Shown: positions 47,122 through 54,581 of the stretch, in pieces
How the letters are laid out: every line of letters begins with the position of its first letter
How positions within the stretch are numbered: position 1 is the stretch's first letter
Assembly (NCBI RefSeq): GCF_019083805.1
Contig: NZ_JAHRDV010000005.1
Location: 186,001 to 250,000 of the forward strand
Direction of reading: 5' to 3'
DNA from: Acetobacter estunensis
GTDB lineage: Bacteria > Pseudomonadota > Alphaproteobacteria > Acetobacterales > Acetobacteraceae
DNA: 64,000 nt
Notes under the pieces: generated by a model
What the model was told of the DNA's origin: nothing
The model's database searches: none
What the model saw: the letters and a program-made list of their open reading frames with translations, nothing else
Position numbers and translations under genes: made by a program

Positions 47122-48828
47122 TCAGGCGACCTGAGCGCCGCTCTCGGCTGTCTCGACGATGTAGGGACCGCCTGCCAGCACTTCGATCTCGACCATGCGG
47201 GCGAACAGATTGTCGCCGGCAGCGCCCAGATCGAGCACCGCGTTGCCGTCGGTCCAGCGACCCACGCCGCCTTCCCATGCCTGCCAGCCCTCAAGAGCCG
47301 TATCCGTCAGATGGGTGCTGACGCTGTGGCGGCTGCGACCAGCCGTCACGTTGACGTCGCCCACGACCACACCAAGCTGACGACGATCATCGCAGAACGG
47401 ACCGACCACATCCGCCGGACGTGAGGCGTTGGTGGCGATACGGACGGACGTCACGTCGCCCGGCACCATGAAGCTGTAGGTGTTGCCAGCGTGACGCACC
47501 GGACGGATTTCGCGACCGTTTTCCGTGACCAGACGAATGTTGGTCTCTTCCGTGGTGGTCACCGGCGCAGCGTCAGAGGCAAGTCCCAGTTCCTCGGCAC
47601 GGGCAGCCAGACGGTGCCAGATCGGCTCGACCGTCTCGCGATCCGTGGTCAGAGGAGCGGCGGCGTTGCTTTCCCAGCTCTTGCCGCCGGAAATGGTGAT
47701 GCCGCCAGCGAAGTGCGGACGCAGTGTGCGCACCACCGAGTTCTCGAACGTGCCGCGGTTGCCGGTGTCGAGATAGCTCTCGGTGGCCAGACCTTCGGAG
47801 ACGATCACGCCATGCTGCTCAAGTTCGACATGGTAGAAGTCGTAATCGGTGATGGAACGCTCGACCGTGATGGAGCGACCATTGACCAGCATGCGGACCG
47901 GCACGAGACGGCCATCGATGAAGATGCTGTGCTCGGATGTCACCAGCAGATCGCGGTGCGGCATGTTGTCACCGAACGCGTCCTTGCGGATGCGGACGGG
48001 ATAGGCGTCGGGGTCGAAATCCAGCGCCGCGACATCGGCGTGCGAACGACCGAGCCATGCCAGCGGACGATAGACTGTCTCACCGTTTTCGATCACCGCG
48101 ATCTCGTCGCCCTCGACCAGAGTCTCCACCAGCTTTTCGCCAGCGCGCGTCAGGATGTGGGTGCCAGCAAGAAAGCAGCCCTCGATCTGACAGGGATCGT
48201 TCGGATTGGTGTGGATTGACTGACTGCCGCAGCCAGCCGTTACAGCAACAGGGACACCAATATAGCCGACGCCGTTATTAGCATGCGGATTGGCTGGGGT
48301 CGCTACTGTTGGGATGGAGTTGTCTTTTGTAATGATGAGCGTGGAACTGGACGTATAGCTGCCCGGGATTCCCATGTTGTTGCTGTAACCGCCGGGAATG
48401 TTCTGGGCGCAGATCGCGGAATTGGAGCCAAAGTTCGTGATAATGGCATTCTGCAACGCGGGGTATGTGTAATACTGGTCGCCACCTGCGGAAATGTCTT
48501 CGCCGGGCAGATTGGCTTCATAGACCCACTTACCACTGGTGTTCTCCAGCGTAAGGGTGGAACCACTGGTTCCCATGTCGATCTTACCTGCCACATGAGC
48601 GTTGGTGTCGATGGTCAAGTGTGCGCCGTTGACGTCGATGCCACCTGTGGAATTCTGCGCGTTGTCTTCCTTAATGACGGCCGTGCCGACGGTCGCATTG
48701 TCCGGCAGCACGTAATACTTGCCACTCTCCAGCGTGATGGTGCCGGAATTGGAAGCAAGGACGTAAGGATCGGTTTCGGTGCCGGCACCGCCGGTTGTGG
48801 CCGCATACTGAGTTGTCGTGGTGACCAT
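47122..48828 (-). CDS. Hint-domain (hedgehog/intein-type) protein
   Basis: Protein of 568 residues. The N-terminal 210 residues are rich in Thr, Gly and Asn and look like a beta-helix, with no signal peptide. The Hint domain starts at GCFLAGTHILT (Cys nucleophile near 219), continues through LVEGDEIAVI and LVTSEHSIFIDG and ends with GRSITVERSITDYDF, the order of Hint_2 domains common in acetic acid bacteria. The C-terminal 140 residues are a beta-rich region with repeated VTAGR and VRIATN-like strands. The ATG at 48828 has AAGGA at good spacing; the 24 codons before it are not needed. Near the start lies TTGGAG, a Gly-Gly that could serve as a leader cut. Hint proteins may self-cleave; whether this one does is unknown. 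Confidence 0.8.
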   Translation of the reverse strand: MVTTTTQYAATTGGAGTETDPYVLASNSGTITLESGKYYVLPDNATVGTAVIKEDNAQNSTGGIDVNGAHLTIDTNAHVAGKIDMGTSGSTLTLENTSGKWVYEANLPGEDISAGGDQYYTYPALQNAIITNFGSNSAICAQNIPGGYSNNMGIPGSYTSSSTLIITKDNSIPTVATPANPHANNGVGYIGVPVAVTAGCGSQSIHTNPNDPCQIEGCFLAGTHILTRAGEKLVETLVEGDEIAVIENGETVYRPLAWLGRSHADVAALDFDPDAYPVRIRKDAFGDNMPHRDLLVTSEHSIFIDGRLVPVRMLVNGRSITVERSITDYDFYHVELEQHGVIVSEGLATESYLDTGNRGTFENSVVRTLRPHFAGGITISGGKSWESNAAAPLTTDRETVEPIWHRLAARAEELGLASDAAPVTTTEETNIRLVTENGREIRPVRHAGNTYSFMVPGDVTSVRIATNASRPADVVGPFCDDRRQLGVVVGDVNVTAGRSRHSVSTHLTDTALEGWQAWEGGVGRWTDGNAVLDLGAAGDNLFARMVEIEVLAGGPYIVETAESGAQVA

Positions 48829-49222
48829 GATCTCGAGTCCTTCTTCTTGCCTCCAGACGTGGAGGTTGCTGAAGGATTGTTTAACGACCTGAAAAGCCAT
48901 CCGTCAACGAAATAAAACGTAAAAGTTTGTTTTTTTCAAACAATTTTGTTGATTTCTAGCGGCAGACATTGTGAAAAGGCTGAGCACAGCAAGGAAAAAT
49001 ATTAAAATAATGTTTGTGCTGGGCTGGAAATCAAAGCGCGACAGTTAAGTTATTGAAGCTTCGTTAGCAATATTATCTCTGGAATGAACGTTGAAAAAAT
49101 ATTAACAAAGCCTTGCCTGGATGTCGGCAGCAGCCGCATTCGATCAAGGCGGTCCACTCTGTCATCAGCTTTCCAAGGAGGCAGGTGGGCCGACAAGTCC
49201 TGTTATATGGAGTCTGATAGAA
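48829..49222. promoter_or_regulatory. AT-rich divergent promoter region between Hint gene and precursor gene
   Basis: 394 bases without a gene between two divergently read genes. It contains the hairpin GTTTG-(T7)-CAAAC at 48925-48941 and two exact copies of AAAAATATTAA at 48995-49005 and 49095-49105, spaced exactly 100 bases. These could be paired regulator or bending sites. The last 20 bases have GGAG at 49209-49212, the ribosome site of the precursor gene. Confidence 0.45.
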
Positions 49223-49657
49223 ATGCGTGATCTTACCACGACAGAACTCAATGAAGTTTCGGGCGGTTGCGGTGGCGGCGGTTGGAGCGGCGGTGGCTGT
49301 CAGCCGAGCTACAACCCCTGTGGCGGTTACCAGCCGTCTTGGAACAGCTGCGTCAGCAGCGCCGGAATGATCGCCGCTTATGCCGGTTATCTTGCCGGTG
49401 AGTACAATGTGACAGCCGACATCTACAATCATGCCAGTTGCTCGACGATTCAGTCGGCTGTCTGCAATGTTTATGCCGATGTGAAGGAAGGTTATACTCT
49501 GGGTCAGAGTATGACAGTCTGTCAGGCCACTACGCTGCTGAACAATGTTGTGGCTTCCATTCACGCCGCAGTGACGTTGAATGGCTGTGGCCAGGTGACG
49601 GCAATGAACACGATTACCTTCCCGCCTTCCTCCGGCGGTGGCGGCTTCGGTTCCTGA
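49223..49657 (+). CDS. double-glycine-leader secreted peptide precursor, class II microcin-like
   Basis: Protein of 144 residues. The first 15, MRDLTTTELNEVSGG, form a double-glycine leader almost the same as the microcin V leader (MR-x-LT-x-x-EL-x-x-VSGG), the target of C39 peptidase exporters. The expected mature part begins with Cys16 and has 129 residues, eight Cys (16, 26, 33, 43, 73, 81, 100, 122), Gly-rich ends, and an imperfect repeat QPSYNPC / QPSWNSC at 27-43. A hydrophobic helix covers about 44-58. It is large for a class IIa microcin. The start follows GGAG at 49209. The next genes encode a matching exporter. Antibacterial or signalling role is inferred; no immunity gene is evident. 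Confidence 0.8.
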   Translation: MRDLTTTELNEVSGGCGGGGWSGGGCQPSYNPCGGYQPSWNSCVSSAGMIAAYAGYLAGEYNVTADIYNHASCSTIQSAVCNVYADVKEGYTLGQSMTVCQATTLLNNVVASIHAAVTLNGCGQVTAMNTITFPPSSGGGGFGS

Positions 49658-49674
49658 TTTTTTATCAGAATCGG

Positions 49675-49717
49675 CCCGCGCAGCCTTCGGGATGCGCGGG
49701 TGTTCCGTTTTTCTTTA
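49675..49717 (+). terminator. intrinsic terminator between precursor and exporter genes
   Basis: CCCGCGCA at 49675-49682 pairs with TGCGCGGG at 49693-49700, followed by a T-rich stretch (TGTTCCGTTTTTCTTT). It lies 18 bases after the precursor stop and 63 before the fusion-protein start. It probably lowers exporter expression relative to the peptide. Confidence 0.75.
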
Positions 49718-49779
49718 TTATTGGACACTAACCCTGTAAGGGCACGTTTTCCGCACCTCATGGGGTTTGCTCGGTCGTA

Positions 49780-51093
49780 ATGTCATCTCTTTACCGTCAG
49801 GAAGCGCTGGACGCTCGTCGGCAGGCCTGGCTGGGACAGGTGCAGGCGACCCAGTCTCTTTCGATCAGAGTGATCGCGTGGGTTACGCTGATCCTCGTTC
49901 TCCTCACCGTCGTTTATCTTCGATTCGGCATCTACACCCGGCGCGTGCACGCCACGGGACTGATGCTGCCGCCCACTGGCCTCATCACCATCGATGCAAC
50001 TGCCGCGGGAATCATCAGTCGGCGCACGGCTGAAGAAGGGCTTCACGTTCACAAAGGGCAACCGCTTTTCGTGATCGACCTTGAGGCGCGCACATTGGCG
50101 GGCGCCACGCAGGAACAGGTTCTTGCCCAACTCCATCGTCAGAAAGAGTTGTTGGAACGCCAGAAGGAAATCCGCATCGCGGACGCTCCGGTGGAAAAGC
50201 AGTCACTGGTCAATCAGATCCGCAATCTCGATCAGCAGCATCGCCTGACGGCTTTGCAGCTTTCTCACGATGCGCAGGTTCTCCCCGTTGTGGAAGCGGC
50301 CGTCAATCGGATGCGCAACGCCCAGAGCGCCCACCTCGTGACAGAGACGCAGTTTCAGAGCCAGCTCTACACCTACGCTCAACTGCTGAGCAGTCACGCG
50401 CAGTTTCTGCAGAATTACACCGATACCGAAGGCAAGATCGCGGACAACACGTCCAAGCTCATGCGCTATGACCGTCAGACGGCGCACGATATCAACGAGC
50501 TGGATCGGCAGATTTCCGATGTCGATAAGCAGATCGATGAGAGCGAAAGCCACCGTGAGATCGTCATCACCGCGCCGGAAGATGGCGTTCTGACCGCTGT
50601 GCGTGGCAATCTGGGGCAGCAGGTGTCCACCGGCGCACCGCTTGTCACGCTGCTGCCCACCGGTCGCACGCTGGATGCGGAACTCTATGTCAGCAGCGCT
50701 TCCATCGGCTTTCTGCGTGAAGGCGAACCGGTTCTTCTGCGTTACGCCGCCTTCCCCTACCAGCGTTTCGGCTTGGCCCGGGGGCATGTGACCGAGATCA
50801 CCCGCGCGCCACTCACCGCCACGGACCCGACGCAGGCGTCCCAACAGGCAAACGGGCAGGGAAGCCGCGACAAGAAAGACGGAGGCGGTGGCAACGACAT
50901 CTACCGTATCCGCGTGAAGCCGGATCTCCCCTATGTGATGGCGTATGGGGTGAAAAAACCGCTGGAGGCCGGCATGGCGGTCGAGGCGGATATCGCCATC
51001 GATTCCCGCCGACTCTATCAATGGATACTGGACCCTGTGATCAGCATGCATGACAGCCTGACGAACGTCAGCAGCGGGATTACGGGCCAATGA
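49780..51093 (+). CDS. HlyD/CvaA-type membrane fusion protein
   Basis: Periplasmic adaptor of 437 residues that joins an inner-membrane ABC exporter to an outer-membrane channel. The single N-terminal helix lies at about residues 29-47. A lipoyl-like half (TAAGIISRRTAEEGLHVHKGQPLFVID) is followed by a long coiled-coil hairpin, then ITAPEDGVLTAVRGNLGQQVSTGAPL and a beta domain. Near the C-terminus a Gln/Gly/Lys-rich insert (TQASQQANGQGSRDKKDGGGG) interrupts the barrel. Its stop overlaps the exporter start. CvaA of the colicin V system is the closest role model. The TolC-type channel is not in the window. Confidence 0.87.
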   Translation: MSSLYRQEALDARRQAWLGQVQATQSLSIRVIAWVTLILVLLTVVYLRFGIYTRRVHATGLMLPPTGLITIDATAAGIISRRTAEEGLHVHKGQPLFVIDLEARTLAGATQEQVLAQLHRQKELLERQKEIRIADAPVEKQSLVNQIRNLDQQHRLTALQLSHDAQVLPVVEAAVNRMRNAQSAHLVTETQFQSQLYTYAQLLSSHAQFLQNYTDTEGKIADNTSKLMRYDRQTAHDINELDRQISDVDKQIDESESHREIVITAPEDGVLTAVRGNLGQQVSTGAPLVTLLPTGRTLDAELYVSSASIGFLREGEPVLLRYAAFPYQRFGLARGHVTEITRAPLTATDPTQASQQANGQGSRDKKDGGGGNDIYRIRVKPDLPYVMAYGVKKPLEAGMAVEADIAIDSRRLYQWILDPVISMHDSLTNVSSGITGQ

Positions 51094-53333
51094 AGGATCC
51101 GTTCGCGGCGCTCCAGTTCGGTTTCGGCAAGCGCGTTCCGGTCATTTTGCAGGTTGAGGCCGCCGAGTGCGGACTGGCCTGCATTGCCATGGTCATGGGC
51201 TATTACGGCCACCGGATCGACCTCGCGACCATGCGCCGCCGCTACTCCGTTTCCATTCAGGGCGTGACGCTGCGCAGTCTGGTGCAGATCGCGGACCAGC
51301 TTGGTTTTTCCACCCGCGCCGTGCGGCTGGAACTGGAAGATCTGACCAACCTTCGCAAGCCCTGCATCCTTCACTGGGGCATGAACCACTTTGTGGTGCT
51401 GGTGGACGTCAAGGGCGACAAGGTCATTATCAATGACCCGGGCGTGGGGCGCCGGACACTCTCCATGGAGGAGGTGTCGCGCGAGTTCACGGGCGTTGCG
51501 TTGGAAATCACCCCCAATGAGGGCTTCGAACGCAAGGACGAGCGCGAGACCATTCGCCTGCGCGACCTGTTCCGCCATGTGGTGGGTCTGCGCGGCGCAC
51601 TGATGGGGCTGTTCTTCCTTTCGCTGGGGCTGGAAGTCATCGCGTTGATGTCGCCGATGGTCTCGCAGGTCGTGATCGATGAGGTGATTGTCACCGCCGA
51701 CCATGACCTGCTCAAGACCATCACCTTCGGGCTGGCGTTGCTGCTGCTGCTCCAGATGTTCATCGGCTCGGTGCGGACCTGGGCTGTGACGCTGTTCAGC
51801 ACGCGCGTCGGACTGGAGTGGAGCACCAGCCTGTTCGATCATCTCACACGCCTGCCGCTGGATTATTTCGCCAAGCGGCATGTGGGCGATGTGCTCTCGC
51901 GTTTCGGTTCGCTCGGCTCCATCCAGCAGGCCATGACGACCGACATGGTGCAGACCGTCATGGACGGCCTCATGGGCGTGGGCATGGGCATCATGCTCTT
52001 CGTCTATGGCGGCTGGCTCGGTCTTGTGGCGTGCGTGGCACTGCTTCTCGACATTCTGCTGCGGTTGGTGACGTACAGTACTTACCGCGAAGCGTCCGAA
52101 GAACAGATTGTTGTCAGTGCCAAGCAGCAGAGTCACTTCATCGAGACGCTGCGCGGCATGGCGAGCGTCAAGTTGCTCGGTCTGCGTGAACGCCGCCGCT
52201 CGACGTGGCTCAACATCGTCATCGACAGCATCAACATCAAGCTGCGCCTGCAACGATTCGATCTGATCTATGGCCGTCTGGGCGATTTCATCTTCGGGGC
52301 CGATCGCCTCATCATGATGGTACTGGGCGCGACGCAGGTGATGGATGGCTCCATGTCGGTCGGTATGCTGGTGGCGTTCCTGTCCTACAAGGATCAGTTC
52401 GCCGGACGTGTCGGATCGCTGGTCAGCACCGGATTCAAGCTGCGGATGCTCAACATCCAGAGCGATCGTCTGGCCGATATCGTCATGACCGAACCTGAGC
52501 CGATCTCGCCCGGAATCGTTCATGAAGCGCACGGTACACCGGCAGGACTGGCCTGCCGTGGCGTGTCGGTGCGTTATGCCGCGCAGGAGCCATGGATTTT
52601 CCGCAATCTGGACCTCGATGTTCCCGCCGGTAGCAGTGTCGCCATCGTGGGGCCTTCGGGCTGCGGCAAGACGACATTGCTCAAATCCATGATGGGTCTG
52701 CACCCGCTCGATGACGGCAATATCTACATGGACGGCATCGACATTGCCGTGATGTCGCTGGAAGCCTACCGCGAGCGGATTGCGGGCGTGTTGCAGGATG
52801 ATGGCCTGTTTTCCGGTTCCATTGCCGACAATATCAGCGGTTTTTCCGATCATCCCGATCAGGCCCTGATCGAGCAATGCGCACAGCGTGCTGCCATCTT
52901 CGACGACATCAAGCGCATGCCCATGGGGTTCGAGACGCTGGTGGGCGACATGGGTGACGCGCTCTCCGGTGGACAGAAGCAGCGCGTGATTCTTGCCCGT
53001 GCGCTCTACAAGCAGCCGCAGATCCTGTTTCTCGATGAGGCCACCAGCCATCTGGATGAATACACGGAATCGCTCGTGGCCCAGTCGCTGCGGGACATGA
53101 ACGTGACCCGCGTCATGGTGGCGCACCGTCCGGCGACGATTGCGCATGCGGACTACATCTATTCGTTTGAGAAGGGCGGCGAGCTGGTGCTGCGCAAGGC
53201 GCCCCCTCAGCCGGTAACGCCTGCACCAGCGGCGGCTCCGGAAACACCGCCCACCTCCTCTCCGGCGGCGGGGACCGGCACGTATGGCATGACCTACGGC
53301 TTCGGCGGCGGTTGGCCCAACACACCGCAGTAA
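51090..53333 (+). CDS. peptidase-containing ABC exporter (C39 peptidase, CvaB-like)
   Basis: Bacteriocin-type exporter of 747 residues that cuts double-glycine leaders and exports the peptide. The N-terminal C39 domain has Cys27 in AAECGLACIAMV, His100 in MNHFVVLV and Asp116 in NDPGVG, a complete catalytic triad. A transmembrane domain covers about 160-440. The ATPase has GPSGCGKTT, LSGGQKQR and LFLDEATSHLD. The C-terminus has a 45-residue Pro/Ala tail ending GFGGGWPNTPQ, unusual and similar in flavour to the Gly-Trp part of the precursor. It overlaps the fusion-protein gene. The catalytic residues suggest a functional protease. Confidence 0.92.
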   Translation: MKDPFAALQFGFGKRVPVILQVEAAECGLACIAMVMGYYGHRIDLATMRRRYSVSIQGVTLRSLVQIADQLGFSTRAVRLELEDLTNLRKPCILHWGMNHFVVLVDVKGDKVIINDPGVGRRTLSMEEVSREFTGVALEITPNEGFERKDERETIRLRDLFRHVVGLRGALMGLFFLSLGLEVIALMSPMVSQVVIDEVIVTADHDLLKTITFGLALLLLLQMFIGSVRTWAVTLFSTRVGLEWSTSLFDHLTRLPLDYFAKRHVGDVLSRFGSLGSIQQAMTTDMVQTVMDGLMGVGMGIMLFVYGGWLGLVACVALLLDILLRLVTYSTYREASEEQIVVSAKQQSHFIETLRGMASVKLLGLRERRRSTWLNIVIDSINIKLRLQRFDLIYGRLGDFIFGADRLIMMVLGATQVMDGSMSVGMLVAFLSYKDQFAGRVGSLVSTGFKLRMLNIQSDRLADIVMTEPEPISPGIVHEAHGTPAGLACRGVSVRYAAQEPWIFRNLDLDVPAGSSVAIVGPSGCGKTTLLKSMMGLHPLDDGNIYMDGIDIAVMSLEAYRERIAGVLQDDGLFSGSIADNISGFSDHPDQALIEQCAQRAAIFDDIKRMPMGFETLVGDMGDALSGGQKQRVILARALYKQPQILFLDEATSHLDEYTESLVAQSLRDMNVTRVMVAHRPATIAHADYIYSFEKGGELVLRKAPPQPVTPAPAAAPETPPTSSPAAGTGTYGMTYGFGGGWPNTPQ

Positions 53334-53420
53334 AGCCGGGCTTAAATCGACAGGACGTGTCTGCCAGCCACTGCCGGCATTGGGTGCGTTCGCCGCGTTG
53401 CGGTATGACACTTTTCTCGC

Positions 53421-54581
53421 ATGCAGAGTGGGAAGAGTTCATTGCGGTTCGTGCACACGTCCGACTGGCAGATCGGCAAGACCTTTGGTTTTGCCGACGA
53501 TGAAGTACTCAATGCGCTTCAGAACGAGCGGCTTGAGGTTATTCTCCGCCTTGGCCGTCTGGCCCGCGCGCAGGGTGCGTCCGACGTGCTGGTGGCGGGC
53601 GACGTGTATGACCATGAAAGCCCGTCCGACCGCACGTTGCGTCAGCCGCTGGAGCGGATGCGCCAGTTTCCAGACCTGCGCTGGCACCTGATTCCGGGCA
53701 ATCATGATGCACATCTGCCTAATGGTGTCTGGTCGCGCGTTCTTCGTGCTGGCCTGCCGGATAATGTGCGTGCGCATCTGGACGCGGCGCCCGTGCCGAT
53801 GACGCCCGACGGGCAGACATGGCTTTTGCCCGCAGTGCTGAATCGACGTCACACGATGGGGGATCCGACCGAATGGATGGACGCCGCCGCAACGCCGGAA
53901 GGTGCGATCCGCATCGGTCTGGCGCACGGGTCCGTCCGCTCCTTTGGCAACGATGAGAGCGTGCAACACAATCTGATCGCCATTGATCGTCCCGCCCGCG
54001 CCGGACTGGCCTATCTGGCCATGGGCGACTGGCACGGATTCAACAGGATCGGTGAGCGCTGCGTTTATTCCGGCACGCCCGAATGTGACGGCTTCGATCT
54101 CGGTGGAGAGGGTGGCGGTCACGCGCTGGTGGTGAGCGTGGACGCTCCCGACGCTGTGCCGGACATGGCTGTGCATCGCACGGGACGCTTTTTCTGGTGC
54201 GAGATGAAAGCCATCGTGACCACGCGCGAGACGATTGACGATCTGGAAAACCGCCTGCGCGCAGTACACCCGGAAGATCCGAGCTGCGTGCTGGTGAAGC
54301 TGACAGCCGAAGGCGCCCTCACGCTTGACGATATGACAGCGTTCGAGGACCGGATCCTTGGTTCCGTGGCGTCGGCCCTGCGCTGTTTGCGCGTGGAGAA
54401 GCTGCCGGAACTGGTGACATCGGCTGATGACCTTATGCTCTTTGACGAATCCGGTGTGGTCAGTCAGGCGGCGGCGCGTTTGCAGGAACTGGCGGCCGCG
54501 CCGGGAGAGGAACAGGCGCATGCGGTAGGGGCGCTTCAGCGACTGGCCGTGCTGTGGCGCAGCGAGAGGGGGACGGCATGA
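53421..54581 (+). CDS. SbcD/YhaO-like metallophosphoesterase nuclease
   Basis: Probable DNA repair exonuclease subunit of 386 residues. Metal-binding motifs are HTSDWQIGKTFG near residue 11, AGDVYDHESPSD, and IPGNHDAH, plus GDWHGF in the second half; these are the SbcD/Mre11 phosphoesterase motifs. It overlaps and shares the operon with the SMC-like ATPase gene that follows, in the SbcC-SbcD or YhaN-YhaO arrangement. The C-terminal 130 residues are of unknown function. The start ATG at 53421 is close to GCATGCAGAGTGGG; exact ribosome site is unclear. Confidence 0.85.
   Translation: MQSGKSSLRFVHTSDWQIGKTFGFADDEVLNALQNERLEVILRLGRLARAQGASDVLVAGDVYDHESPSDRTLRQPLERMRQFPDLRWHLIPGNHDAHLPNGVWSRVLRAGLPDNVRAHLDAAPVPMTPDGQTWLLPAVLNRRHTMGDPTEWMDAAATPEGAIRIGLAHGSVRSFGNDESVQHNLIAIDRPARAGLAYLAMGDWHGFNRIGERCVYSGTPECDGFDLGGEGGGHALVVSVDAPDAVPDMAVHRTGRFFWCEMKAIVTTRETIDDLENRLRAVHPEDPSCVLVKLTAEGALTLDDMTAFEDRILGSVASALRCLRVEKLPELVTSADDLMLFDESGVVSQAAARLQELAAAPGEEQAHAVGALQRLAVLWRSERGTA

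Noticed and set aside
51018-53411. Long open frame of 797 codons on the minus strand over the exporter gene
   Set aside because: It mirrors the plus-strand ABC exporter, has Arg/His-rich composition and no domain; a shadow of high GC codon use.
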